Counted from the first letter of the stretch, positions 44,601 through 51,819 are shown. The stretch is DNA of 64,000 nucleotides from CAZOEL01 sp964578835 (GCA_964578835.1 CAZOEL010000022.1:20976-84975), one strand, 5' to 3'. Program-made: numbers and translations. Notes: generated from the letters alone by a model not told the origin.

Positions 44601-46929
44601 AGTCGGCATCGCCACCGTTGACCTCACACCGATAAAGCTTGCCGATGTGGCATTCAGGGAGAGTGAGGACAGGCTCCAGATGGCCTTGAGTGCAGCGCAG
44701 GCAGGGGTGTGGTCGTGGAATATCCAAACGGGAGAGATTGTCTGGTCACCGGAAAACTATAGCCTCTATGGTCTGGACTCGGATCATGGTCTGCCTGTTT
44801 ACTCGGATTGGGAGCAGTGTGTACACCCCGATGACCTTGGCCCCACCAACCAGGCGATCCGGGACGCAGTCGAGCGCCGCACGCCCGAGTACCATTCGGA
44901 GTTTCGAGTCATCCACCCGAAGCTCGGAGTGCGTTGGATACTCGGTGTGGGCCGTGTTGAGTTTGCACCGGATGGAACCCCGTTTCGTATGTTTGGGATC
45001 AACCTCGATATCACCGAGCGAAAACAGGCGGAACTGGCACTCAATGAGAGTGAGGAGAAGTACCGGAGGCTCTTTCATTCCAGTCCGGATTCGGTCATCC
45101 TGGCATCCTTTGAAGAGGGGCACTATCTCGAAGTCAATGATTCTTTCTGCCGCCTGATCGGCTACACCAAAGAGGAGATTGTCGGTAAGACCGCGCTTGA
45201 GCTTGGCATTTGGGCTGACCTGGAACAGCGCATGGCTATCCGGGATATTCTCTCCCGGACAGGCAGGATAAGTGACTTCCCGTGCCGCCTTAGAGCCAAG
45301 CCCGGCGACATCAAAGACGTACTCCTATCTGTTGAGAACATCGAGGTTCATGGCCAGGTGTGCATGCTCAGTGTGGTCCAGGATGTCACCGAGCGAAAGC
45401 GGGCCGAGGAAGCCCTGAGCATAGCCAAAGAGACCCTGGAGAGTACCCTCGGCAGTATTACCGACGGCTACTATGCGCTCGATTCCGAGTGGCGTTTCGT
45501 TGCAGCCAATCCTGTTGCTGAAAAACACTTTGGCAGGTCTGCGAGTCAATTGCTCGGTCAAAACATCTGGGAGATGACCGAAATACCCCGGGACGCCGTA
45601 GTTTACCAGCAATTCCATGAGGCTGTGAGCAAGCAACTGCCCGTCCACTTCGAAGCCCAGTCCCGCCTTCGTTCGGGATTCTGGGCTGAGATGCACCTGT
45701 ATCCAAGGGACGGTCACCTCGATGTGTACTTCTCGGACATATCGGAGCGCAAGCGCATGGAGGAGGAGTTGCAGCGCAGCGAGGCTGTCTATCGCTCCAT
45801 CGCTACGAACTTTCCCGGTGGAGCTGTCTACGTATTCGACCGTAATCTGCAGTTCCTTGTAGCTGACGGCACGGCGCTGGATGCCATCGGATGGAACAGG
45901 ACCAAGCTGGAAGGACTGAGCGTTAGAGACCTTGATGAGGAAACAAGGGAAATAATCGAGCCGCGCTACCGCCAGGTTCTATCAGGAGAGACGCTGCGGT
46001 TCGAGACAGACTACCGCGGACGCGCCTTGCTTTCTGACTACGTGCCGATAAGAGACGAGAGCGGCGAAGTGATCATGGGTCTGGTGGTATCAACAGATAT
46101 ATCCGAACGAAAGCAAATGGAAGAAGAGCTTCGCAAATCCCGTGACGAGCTCGACCTGCGGGTTCAGGAGCGAACAGCAGAGCTTCAGGTATCCAATAAA
46201 GCACTCATGGAGTATGCGGCAAAGCTCGAAAGACTCAACGAGGAGCTCCAGGATTTCGCATTCGTTGCCGCACACGATCTGCAGGAGCCTCTAAGAAAGA
46301 TCCAAACCTTCTGCGATATGGCGATCAAGAGGTGCGAACCGGCTCTGGACAATACCGGGAAGGAGTATCTGGACAAGGTGGTCAAGTCGGCAAGCCGTAT
46401 GCGGGAGCTCCTGCATGACCTGCTGCAGTTTTCCAGGGTGGCCGAGAAGCCGGGGCCATTCAAAGAAGTCGATCTTGGAAAGATTGTCGGGGAAGCGGCC
46501 GAGCTCTTTGAAGAAGACCTCAGCCGATCGGGCGGCGTAATTGAAGTCGAGGAGATCCCCGCCATCGAAGCCGATGAACCTCAAATGATGCGCCTATTTC
46601 AGAATCTCATGGGCAATGCCCTGAAATACCGCAGGGAGGAGGCCCCTCAAATCAAGATCTACGCAAAGCGCAACGGGGAGCGGTGCGAGATCATTGTGGA
46701 GGATAACGGCATCGGGTTCGATCAGCAATATGCCGAACGCATTTTCAAGCCCTTTCAGAGGCTGCATCGCGGCAACGAGTATCAGGGAGCAGGTATGGGG
46801 CTGGCCATCTGCCGCAAGATCGTCGAGTGGCACGGGGGAAGTATCAGAGCGGAAAGTGAGCCAGGGAAGGGTTCAAGATTCATAGTGGTGCTTCCCGTCA
46901 AGCACAATCGGAGAGAAGGGATAGAATGA
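41668..46929 (+). CDS. Cache-HAMP-nine-PAS sensor histidine kinase (1753 aa)
   Basis: A membrane segment at about 14-35 and a second at about 285-308 flank a Cache-type periplasmic sensor (about 40-280; WFSPQGRVLACSTSK, DRTWFKELTSG). HAMP follows at about 308-360. I count nine PAS domains between about 375 and 1480, then a coiled coil, HisKA with AAHDLQEPLRKIQ (H1536) and HATPase_c (NLMGNALKYR, DNGIGFDQQY, GAGMGLAIC). An AAAGGAGAG ribosome binding site precedes the start, 74 bases after the previous gene. The stop overlaps the receiver gene at 46926, so kinase and receiver are made together and probably form a phosphorelay pair. Nine PAS domains in one kinase is a high number. Confidence 0.88.
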   Translation: MASERTASKGSLGIQSRLIVLLLVMLIPIMTIQAFIYYDRYQTRRVEELNANLEVARAMGRAFDAFIQDVLHHELAIGIAATGPSPLTYEALTRLLEKSAREVPAVRDFFWFSPQGRVLACSTSKAVGMDGSDRTWFKELTSGREWVVNDLDRSKLTGEPTFAICRAIRDDEGVLLGLVVAAIVPERLDSVFALHRPGDAGVSLLDSKGMHVYRYPTTKYTWEQRNWLKLYPAVGEALKGKDVAATVTSDLTGIKRLVGFTPVASIGWVSAASRAIDEAMEPVTSALLWHAGSFLCATLASFLLALWISRTIAAPIERIHSHALSLGRGNWDERIDVSGPKEAETLAEAMNWMAMERKRAEEELHQARRWFRTTLSSIGDAVIATDASGLVTFLNPIGEKLTGWDSEEALGEPIQHVFNIINEKTRAPAEDIVERVLKEGMVVNLANNTALITRDGGEIPIEDSAAPIKDEAGNIIGVVLVFHDVTEKRRVQDALRLNEERLRIAKEAAGLGIHDYDVASGNIQWDERVRELWGVGADDPITYELFMSGLHPDDRLRTQSAVDRALVPGGDGEYHAEYRVLALDDETERWVAATGKVFFEEERPVRLVGTVQDITERKRAEKTLRESEERYRILAAASFEGILLTENGRLIDANEQFSAISGYEPEEMIGLEISSMIPLEDFPRVIQNIESGVNSAIEHDLIRKDGSLRSVEAHGRTLEHKGRRLRLTVIRDITERKLADQVLRETEERLRLALDAAGFGAFDYHPQSGKLLWDETLKHIWSIKADEDLTLSCMLEGVHPEDRVRVTEIFEQAISPEGDGSYLAEYRIVWPDESIHWNKAIGRVHFTGEGEKREAARVVGIEQDITERKQAEESLRKSEERFRLALRNAPVSVAAQDLDLRYIWAYNQRTAPLEGIVGNLDSEIFTHEEAEMLTAIKRRVIEENIEIREQMWLDRPSGRIFLDVSFAPIHDEAGQVTGVGIATVDLTPIKLADVAFRESEDRLQMALSAAQAGVWSWNIQTGEIVWSPENYSLYGLDSDHGLPVYSDWEQCVHPDDLGPTNQAIRDAVERRTPEYHSEFRVIHPKLGVRWILGVGRVEFAPDGTPFRMFGINLDITERKQAELALNESEEKYRRLFHSSPDSVILASFEEGHYLEVNDSFCRLIGYTKEEIVGKTALELGIWADLEQRMAIRDILSRTGRISDFPCRLRAKPGDIKDVLLSVENIEVHGQVCMLSVVQDVTERKRAEEALSIAKETLESTLGSITDGYYALDSEWRFVAANPVAEKHFGRSASQLLGQNIWEMTEIPRDAVVYQQFHEAVSKQLPVHFEAQSRLRSGFWAEMHLYPRDGHLDVYFSDISERKRMEEELQRSEAVYRSIATNFPGGAVYVFDRNLQFLVADGTALDAIGWNRTKLEGLSVRDLDEETREIIEPRYRQVLSGETLRFETDYRGRALLSDYVPIRDESGEVIMGLVVSTDISERKQMEEELRKSRDELDLRVQERTAELQVSNKALMEYAAKLERLNEELQDFAFVAAHDLQEPLRKIQTFCDMAIKRCEPALDNTGKEYLDKVVKSASRMRELLHDLLQFSRVAEKPGPFKEVDLGKIVGEAAELFEEDLSRSGGVIEVEEIPAIEADEPQMMRLFQNLMGNALKYRREEAPQIKIYAKRNGERCEIIVEDNGIGFDQQYAERIFKPFQRLHRGNEYQGAGMGLAICRKIVEWHGGSIRAESEPGKGSRFIVVLPVKHNRREGIE

Positions 46930-47345
46930 TCTCCAAGGCTCGATGGACAGTTCTCATGGCTGACGACGATGAGGAAGACTGTGTTCTCGCAATGGAAGCG
47001 TTTAGAGCGAGTGGAGCGGAAGTCTTCTTTTCCCGGGTCGGGGATGGAGTGGAGCTCATGGACTACCTCTGGGAACACTCCCGATCTGACGCGAAGAAAC
47101 TGCCGGACTTGATTCTGCTCGATCAAAACATGCCGCTGAAAGACGGGCGCGAGGCTCTGCTCGAAATACGATCCAATCCGACCCTCCGGGAAATCCCAAT
47201 TGTGATTCTAACAACATCCCGGGAGCAAAGCGATATGGCCTCCAGCTTGGCAGCCGGAGCAGACTCGTTCATCACGAAACCAGCGACTTTCGAGGAGTGG
47301 ATCGAGATCATGGGGTCTCTGGCAGAGAAGTGGCTTGTTCCATAG
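46926..47345 (+). CDS. Single-domain response regulator
   Basis: The product (139 aa) is a lone receiver domain: acidic pocket ADDDEED at 12-18, phosphoacceptor D66 in LILLDQNMP, threonines at 96-97 (ILTTSRE) and lysine 118 in FITKPA. There is no output domain, as in Rcp1 or CheY-type proteins that pass phosphate on or act by protein contact. Its ATG overlaps the stop of the 1753-aa kinase, so that kinase is its natural partner. As the last gene of the cassette it is likely the shared phosphate acceptor for the three kinases; this is inferred. Confidence 0.88.
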   Translation: MISKARWTVLMADDDEEDCVLAMEAFRASGAEVFFSRVGDGVELMDYLWEHSRSDAKKLPDLILLDQNMPLKDGREALLEIRSNPTLREIPIVILTTSREQSDMASSLAAGADSFITKPATFEEWIEIMGSLAEKWLVP

Positions 47346-47462
47346 AGCCGTACATGGAAGAAGATACTGTCTGTTGGCAACTTATGGCCACTTGCGGCCT
47401 GAGCCGAACTCCAGACCGCAAGGGATTCCTTCAATCGAGGGAGAAAAGATGATCAAGGAGTG

Positions 47463-47566
47463 CTAGTGGGCCGTCAAGATCGTTTATTCCGGTTGGAGCA
47501 GGCCTCCTCTCGCTGAGGGAGAGGGAAGAACCGCAACCTGAACATTCAAAGTTGACGGCCCACTAG
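47463..47566. mobile_element. 104-bp terminal-inverted-repeat element (MITE-like)
   Basis: CTAGTGGGCCGTCAA (47463-47477) and its exact reverse complement TTGACGGCCCACTAG (47552-47566) are separated by 74 bases without coding content. The perfect 15-bp ends and small size suit a miniature inverted-repeat element or another small repeat family. Flanking direct repeats are not obvious beyond the CTAG that forms the outermost bases of both ends. It lies in the otherwise empty stretch 47346-47635. Confidence 0.55.
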
Positions 47567-47635
47567 GCCAACAAGAACTATGTGGGCAAATTCCCTGAAT
47601 ATACTTGAGGTGCTACAAGGCATACAGGAATTGGA

Positions 47636-48022
47636 TTAATCGTTCTTTTCGATGGGTTTTAACTCGCCGTTCTTTACGCCAAATCTCAGAGCGTCTTTTA
47701 TCGAAGGAAGAAGGAGATCGACGGTCTTCCGCATTCTAGCGGACATGCGGTCCTGGTACTCTACGACATAGGTCTTATCTCCGATTTTGAGCTCGAAGAG
47801 ATCCCCGAATTTGTGGCCTCTGGCGAGGTCTTTGGAGAGGGCTATGATCCCCCAGTAGTGATTCTTCTTGATCTGGAGGCCCGATGCCGTGACATTGGGG
47901 GTGGAATCGGTGCACCGCTGATCATTCGTGTAAGCGGTGACCTTCACTTGAAGGGCTATTGCAGGATAGATTGCCAAAACCAACACACAACACATGGACA
48001 GGATTTTAAGAGCTTTGCGCAT
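47636..48022 (-). CDS. Secreted 3D-domain protein
   Basis: The 128-aa product starts with a signal peptide (MRKALKILSMCCVLVLAIY, cleavage after about residue 23). It then shows the 3D (Asp-Asp-Asp) pattern: KVTAYTNDQRCTDSTPNVTASG, of which the first D and the TPxxTASG part are typical, LSKDLARGHKFGDLFELKIGD, and VVEYQDRMSARMRKTVDLLLP. In many 3D proteins the third aspartate follows a similar strand, in Y-x-D. 3D domains are double-psi beta barrels of the MltA/RlpA type that act on or bind peptidoglycan. It is transcribed away from the toxin-antitoxin genes. A phage or host cell-wall role is possible. Confidence 0.7.
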   Translation of the reverse strand: MRKALKILSMCCVLVLAIYPAIALQVKVTAYTNDQRCTDSTPNVTASGLQIKKNHYWGIIALSKDLARGHKFGDLFELKIGDKTYVVEYQDRMSARMRKTVDLLLPSIKDALRFGVKNGELKPIEKND

Positions 48023-48139
48023 GGCGCACCTGTCTTTCTACGAGCTTGCCCGCTCGTTCTTTGAAAAGAATCCTCCTTGGGCTACCCGAGCCCTTGTCGG
48101 TTTCTGGTTTCCCCCGGACAACCGGGTCCGGAGACGCTC

Positions 48140-48168
48140 TTGTTGAACTCTTGTATTCGCGCTATAGT
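48140..48168 (+). promoter_or_regulatory. Promoter of the first toxin-antitoxin pair
   Basis: TTGTTG (48140-48145) and TATAGT (48163-48168) are 17 bases apart and lie 30 bases before the antitoxin start at 48198. Confidence 0.5.
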
Positions 48169-48197
48169 GCAGCACAAACATGCAGGAGGTTTTGCGG

Positions 48198-48458
48198 ATG
48201 GAACACGGTCAGGAAGTGAAGGTCGTAGGAGCGAGCGGTCAGATTTCCCTGGGGAAAAAATACGCCGGGCAAAGGGTACTCATAGAGCAGGTCGAGGAAG
48301 GCGTTTGGCTCATCAAGGTTGCCAAAGTCATACCGGAAAACGAGGCATGGATGCACACCGAGCCCGGAAAGAGCAAAATAGACCGGGCTATTGCCTGGGC
48401 CGAGAAGAATCCTCCCGAAGAAACCGACCTGGAGAAGCTGAGTGGCCGAATCTCTTAG
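48198..48458 (+). CDS. AbrB-like antitoxin (first pair)
   Basis: I start at ATG 48198, eight bases after a perfect AGGAGG. The earlier in-frame ATG at 48180 overlaps that ribosome binding site and is less likely. The 86-aa product has a swapped-hairpin, AbrB-type N-terminus (VKVVGASGQISLGKKYAG, then RVLIEQVEEGVWLIKV) and a disordered, charged C-terminus (AWAEKNPPEETDLEKL) of the sort that wraps a toxin. The next frame starts inside its 3' end with GTG 48442, the usual antitoxin-first order. Binding to its own promoter is expected from the family. Because the toxin is frameshifted, this antitoxin may now be an orphan. Confidence 0.65.
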   Translation: MEHGQEVKVVGASGQISLGKKYAGQRVLIEQVEEGVWLIKVAKVIPENEAWMHTEPGKSKIDRAIAWAEKNPPEETDLEKLSGRIS

Positions 48459-48749
48459 CGTGCTGCTCGATCTCAACAATTCTGTCTTTCAATATGACCT
48501 TTTTCGCCTTGAGAAGGAGGAAGCCCTGCGGGTTCTCGCAACCCTTCGAAGCGTGAGGAAACTCACCTGGCCTGAAGTCTACAGCGACAAGGCGCTTCAC
48601 TGGGAACTCGTTCAGTCGAGAAAGGGACCTCATGGAGCCTGCCTCTACACCGTCCGCGTTAGCGGAAAGCTTCCCGCCTCGTTTGCAGGGAAGGTCAGTT
48701 AATGCGCTTTCTCTCGCTTCACCCAGGCCATGACTCGGCCTATCAGTAG
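48442..48749 (+). pseudogene. RelE/ParE-like toxin gene with a -1 frameshift
   Basis: GTG 48442 opens a frame reading LDLNNSVFQYDLFRLEKEEA, then LTWPEVYSDKALHWELV and LYTVRVSGK before it ends at 48702. In a second frame the sequence continues as RKASRLVCREGQLMRFLSL and HPGHDSAYQ to TAG 48747-48749. Joined at about 48662 by restoring one lost base, the two halves give a protein with the familiar core-plus-tail pattern of this toxin family (YxxRxS-x-K, then REGxxMRFLSLHPxHDSAY). The tail carries conserved residues, so the shortened product is probably inactive. A sequencing error of one base is the alternative. Confidence 0.6.
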
Positions 48750-48820
48750 ACGAGGTCGATCTTGATCTTTTTGTTGCTGATGGCGCCAAGCGCGCACCCT
48801 CTAAGCTCAACGCCGCATGG
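48743..48820 (-). pseudogene. C-terminal scrap of a phosphoesterase paralogue
   Basis: On the minus strand this stretch encodes ELRGCALGAISNKKIKIDLVY and stop. The intact phosphoesterase at 49418-50179 ends ELKGCGLGTISNKKIKIDLIY and stop. The match starts a few residues earlier (PCGVELRGC against QGAAMIELKGC) and then ends abruptly near 48820, where the promoter of the second toxin-antitoxin pair begins. It is a leftover of a second copy of that gene, cut off by insertion or deletion of the toxin-antitoxin genes. Confidence 0.75.
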
Positions 48821-48823
48821 GTA

Positions 48824-48857
48824 TTGACCTAGGAGCATTACTGGGCTACAATGTAGC
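48824..48857 (+). promoter_or_regulatory. Promoter-operator of the RelB/YafQ-like pair
   Basis: TTGACC (48824-48829) and TACAAT (48847-48852) have a 17-base spacer. GCTACA-A-TGTAGC (48845-48857), a 6-bp inverted repeat, covers the -10 box and is a good candidate operator for autorepression by the antitoxin. Confidence 0.7.
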
Positions 48858-48873
48858 TCAAGGAGAATGAATC

Positions 48874-49140
48874 ATGGCTACTCAAAATTCGGTTGTGCGT
48901 GCACGAATTGACGGGAAGATCAAGGAAGAAGCTGAGGCTGTACTTGCCTCCATGGGGCTTACCGTTTCCGATGCCTTCCGAATGATGATGATGCGTATTG
49001 CAAAGGAAAAAGAGCTGCCCTTTACACCGCTCATCCCCAACAAGGAAACCATTGAGACGATAAAGGCCGCACGGCGCGGTGAACTGACCGAAGTGGGTTC
49101 CATCGATAATCTGTTTGCGGAACTCAATGCGGACGATTAG
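48874..49140 (+). CDS. RelB/DinJ-family antitoxin
   Basis: The 88-aa product has a ribbon-helix-helix N-terminus (VVRARIDGKIKEEAEAVLAS, MGLTVSDAFRMMMMRIAKE), the hallmark of RelB/DinJ antitoxins, followed by PFTPLIPNKETIE and an acidic tail. AAGGAG lies eight bases before ATG 48874. The toxin start (49127) lies inside its last codons, giving the classic coupled order. The overlap of the operator palindrome with the -10 box suggests autorepression by the antitoxin or the antitoxin-toxin complex. Confidence 0.85.
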   Translation: MATQNSVVRARIDGKIKEEAEAVLASMGLTVSDAFRMMMMRIAKEKELPFTPLIPNKETIETIKAARRGELTEVGSIDNLFAELNADD

Positions 49141-49408
49141 ACAAACCACACGCTTCAAGCGTGATTACAAGAGGGTAAAATCAGGGCGGCACGGAAAAAC
49201 CCTTGATGCCGCCCTGAGAGAAGTTCTTGAGCTTCTCGTCATAGACAGTTCCCTGCCCCATCATCACTTTGACCATCCCTTGTCAGGAGAATGGGCCGAT
49301 CACCGCGACTGTCATATCAAACCCGATCTCATATTGATCTACCGAAAGCCCGATCCAGATCACCTTGATTTGGTGCGCATCGGATCACATAGTGAACTTG
49401 GCTTGTGA
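49127..49408 (+). CDS. YafQ/RelE-family mRNA interferase toxin
   Basis: I start at ATG 49127, overlapping the antitoxin stop; a TTG further up (49115) is less likely. The 93-aa product begins MRTIRQTTRFKRDYKRVKSG and continues with LPHHHFDHPLSGEWADHRDC, HIKPDLILIYRK and LDLVRIGSHSELGL. These match YafQ, with the H-x-L-x-G-x-W/R-x-x-R-(D/E)-C-H-I segment, the YRK and the final SHSELF-type helix. YafQ cuts mRNA in the ribosomal A site. Nothing suggests inactivation, so this pair looks functional. Confidence 0.87.
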   Translation: MRTIRQTTRFKRDYKRVKSGRHGKTLDAALREVLELLVIDSSLPHHHFDHPLSGEWADHRDCHIKPDLILIYRKPDPDHLDLVRIGSHSELGL

Positions 49409-49417
49409 ATAGCCCTC

Positions 49418-50179
49418 TCAATAGATGAGATCGATCTTGATCTTCTTGTTCGAAATGGTTCCGAGGCCGCACCCTTTGAGCTCGATCATGGCCGCGCCCT
49501 GCGGCATCGGGGGGAGCTTGTGATCTGCCGCATAAGACTCGTCCCATTTGAGGGAGTGACCGGTAGTGCAAAAGTGAGCGATCCCCTCGGTCATGAGGTT
49601 GCGCTTGCGGTCGATGTAGTAGGCGGTGTCGTAGAGGGCCTGATAGCTGTGGCTGTGGCCTTCGAGGTAGAGGTCAGCGCCAGGGACGATCAGGGCGAGC
49701 TTCTCGAGGCTCGTTGCCTTCCCTCCTCTTCCTTTGGCGCTCCCCGTCCCGTGATGTATGGCGACAAAGTAGCTCGTGCGGTTGCAGGTGATGTTCAAGA
49801 TCCCGAGAGATCCCAGAAACGGCGCCTTGAGGCAATCGCAGAGAATGGCATCAAGGCTCATGCCGACCTCCCTGTCAAAGCGGGCGTGATGGTTTGACTT
49901 CACGATCCCGAGGCATTTCTTGGCTATGATTGATAGCTCCTGCACGAGGACTGCCTTCTCGTCCTCTAAGTTCATGCTGCCATAGACGTTTGACTTGCTG
50001 CTCTTGAGAGCCACGTTGAGAAGGTCGCCGGTCGAGACCCAGTAGCCGATGGGGTCTTTCTCGATAATCCCGATGATCTTGCGAAAGAGTTGATCGTTGC
50101 AGGCGTTGTCGCCCCGATGAATGTCTCCAAGGTTATAGAGATTGATGCTGTCTGCGAAAGTATACTGAGTTATCTTCAA
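49418..50179 (-). CDS. Calcineurin-like metallophosphoesterase
   Basis: The 253-aa product has the metal-binding motifs of the family in order: GDIHRGD near residue 18, STGDLLN near 49, a KSNHHAR segment near 94 (in place of GNHD/E), AIHHG near 139 and EGHSHSY near 174. These enzymes hydrolyse phosphodiesters or phosphomonoesters using two metals. Phages often carry one in the late or DNA-processing region. Its 3' end lies ten bases from the YafQ stop, tail to tail. A remnant of a second copy is at 48743-48820. The substrate is unknown. Confidence 0.85.
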   Translation of the reverse strand: MKITQYTFADSINLYNLGDIHRGDNACNDQLFRKIIGIIEKDPIGYWVSTGDLLNVALKSSKSNVYGSMNLEDEKAVLVQELSIIAKKCLGIVKSNHHARFDREVGMSLDAILCDCLKAPFLGSLGILNITCNRTSYFVAIHHGTGSAKGRGGKATSLEKLALIVPGADLYLEGHSHSYQALYDTAYYIDRKRNLMTEGIAHFCTTGHSLKWDESYAADHKLPPMPQGAAMIELKGCGLGTISNKKIKIDLIY

Positions 50180-50208
50180 GGTGGTGCCCTCTGCTTTTGT
50201 AAAGAAAA

Positions 50209-50229
50209 GGGCCAGTCTTTGGCCGGCCC
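50209..50229 (-). terminator. Minus-strand terminator after the 106-aa gene
   Basis: On the minus strand GGGCC-(11 bases)-GGCCC forms a hairpin directly followed by TTTTCTTT. It separates the 106-aa gene from the phosphoesterase gene. Confidence 0.6.
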
Positions 50230-50241
50230 CTAGGAAGAGAC

Positions 50242-50562
50242 TTAGTCGAGAGCTTTCATGGCAGCGCCTACGGCCCTCGAAGCGCCCTGCTTTACGACCG
50301 CCAGAGCAAGCTCGATTGCGATATTTACGGCATGCTGCGTGACCTCTTTTCCCTGCTCTTTAGCGATAGCCTCGATGCGATCGCGCGCGAGCTGCCGCTT
50401 GTCGGCATTCCCCATGATGAGATCGCCCTGGAGCTCTTCGACGACTTGGGTGGCGATGGGCGCTATGTCGCTTGCGATCTGCCCGACTGCAGTCTTTGCC
50501 GCAGTCTTGAATACCGTTGTGAAGATCCCCTTAAGGCCCGAGAAAAAGCTTCCGAAGTTCAT
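50242..50562 (-). CDS. Small helical phage-type protein (106 aa)
   Basis: ATG 50562 follows AAGGAG at good spacing and is preferred to the ATG at 50583. The product begins MNFGSFFSGLKGIFTTVFK and is alanine-rich and helical throughout (VGQIASDIAPIATQVVEEL, RDRIEAIAKEQGKEV, IELALAVVKQGA). It has no clear long membrane span. Its place next to a lytic transglycosylase gene suggests a lysis-related or virion role, such as a holin-like helper. That is a guess from position, and the protein could equally be structural. Confidence 0.55.
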   Translation of the reverse strand: MNFGSFFSGLKGIFTTVFKTAAKTAVGQIASDIAPIATQVVEELQGDLIMGNADKRQLARDRIEAIAKEQGKEVTQHAVNIAIELALAVVKQGASRAVGAAMKALD

Positions 50563-50607
50563 GATGCTGCTCCTTCTAAACAACGAAGAGTTGTGTGAGC
50601 GGGTGCC

Positions 50608-51159
50608 CTATGCGCCCGGATATTCCTTTGCGAAGGCTAATACGTTATCTACATAGCTTTGATTCTTGAACGAGCCGTCCGTGAGGTAGCTGGGGCTCCC
50701 TGAGTTGTAGGCGGCAATCCCGGCATTCAAGCCGTACTTCTTGATCTTGTTCGATAGATGCCGACAGCCGTATTCAAGCTGCAAGTCTATGTCGGCATAG
50801 ACAGCCGTAAGCCAGCCTTTGTAGCCAAGCTCGCGAAAGACCCCGCCCATGACCTGCATGAGCCCATGCGACATCTTCTGGAGCGTGCGCTCGGTATCGA
50901 GCGAGCAAATCCTTGGTTTGACAACAGAGGGCTCATAGACCCACCTGTACTCGGACTCATATCTTGAGGCGTTTGGATCTAAGCCCGACTCCTTCTTGCA
51001 GACGCCATAAACTATGGCCGGATCGAGCCCGAACTTTGCCGCCTTCTCCCGTATGCGCTCGATAAGCGACATGGGGGGCTTCATGCCCGATAGCGCCTCG
51101 TCTACCCTCTCTTTTACGTACTGCTCGACCATAGCCATGATGTGCTTAGTCTCAATCAT
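50608..51159 (-). CDS. Lytic transglycosylase, SLT/GH23 type
   Basis: The 183-aa product carries the soluble lytic transglycosylase pattern: DPAIVYGVCKKESGLDPNA with catalytic E57, then KMSHGLMQVM, then LQLEYGCRHLSNKIKKYG and IAAYNSGSPSYL. These enzymes cleave the glycan chains of peptidoglycan to give 1,6-anhydro ends. In phages they are virion-associated or lysis enzymes. I start at ATG 51159, overlapping the upstream stop and preceded by GGAGG, not at the far upstream ATG 51252. There is no signal peptide, which fits export by a holin or packaging in the virion. Confidence 0.85.
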   Translation of the reverse strand: MIETKHIMAMVEQYVKERVDEALSGMKPPMSLIERIREKAAKFGLDPAIVYGVCKKESGLDPNASRYESEYRWVYEPSVVKPRICSLDTERTLQKMSHGLMQVMGGVFRELGYKGWLTAVYADIDLQLEYGCRHLSNKIKKYGLNAGIAAYNSGSPSYLTDGSFKNQSYVDNVLAFAKEYPGA

Positions 51160-51809
51160 TGCTGCATTGCCTCCATTGCTTGCATCTGAAGCATCATGAG
51201 GGCGCCCAGGCTCACCTGCGGGTCCAGGGCGTCGAACTGTGCGTAGTCCCATTCGACTCCCGCCCAGTTTTCAATCGTCAGGATCTCTTGTTTTTTCTGG
51301 TAGTAGTAGCCCAAGACAAGCCTCGTCCAATCCCAGAAAGTCGTGATCTGGTCTTTGACCACTTGGGACATGCGTGCGTCCTGCATGAGTGCAAGGAAGC
51401 TCGCCTGCGTGCCCTGGTCGTACCGGGCATAGATGTACTCGCCCACTTCCCGATTGAGCCTTGCGACCTGAACGTCTTTTTCGACCCACTGGAAAGGAGT
51501 GTGCGGCACGATCTCAACGCCATCTTCCGTCGTGTTGAAAGCGCCGTCCGCTATCCACCGGAGCCACGCCTGGTAGAGCGATTCGCCCTCTATCTGTGTC
51601 ACGCTCGCCCGCTTGTATTCTTTGCGCAAGATGTCGCACATGACCTCTTCCATGCGCGAATCGAGGTGCGCCTGGAGCTCGGCCCCAGCGAGCACGGGCG
51701 TCTCTATCTCCCACTTTCGCGTGACGCCCTGATCGTCTTCCATGACGAATGACGTCTGCTGGGCGAGCCCGTCCGGATTTACCTCCGCCCCTGTTGCGTA
51801 GATCCTCAC
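51156..51809 (-). CDS. Hypothetical virion-associated protein (217 aa)
   Basis: The start is GTG 51809, ten bases after the upstream stop and behind GGGAGG; the longer frame from 51881 would overlap the neighbour. The product is aromatic and acidic (FQWVEKDVQVARLNREVGEY, TFWDWTRLVLGYYYQKKQE) and ends in a methionine-rich tail (ALMMLQMQAMEAMQQ). No family is recognised. The stop overlaps the transglycosylase start. Position between tail fibre and lysis genes suggests a tail or assembly protein. Confidence 0.6.
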   Translation of the reverse strand: MRIYATGAEVNPDGLAQQTSFVMEDDQGVTRKWEIETPVLAGAELQAHLDSRMEEVMCDILRKEYKRASVTQIEGESLYQAWLRWIADGAFNTTEDGVEIVPHTPFQWVEKDVQVARLNREVGEYIYARYDQGTQASFLALMQDARMSQVVKDQITTFWDWTRLVLGYYYQKKQEILTIENWAGVEWDYAQFDALDPQVSLGALMMLQMQAMEAMQQ

Positions 51810-51819
51810 GAGTCCCTCC

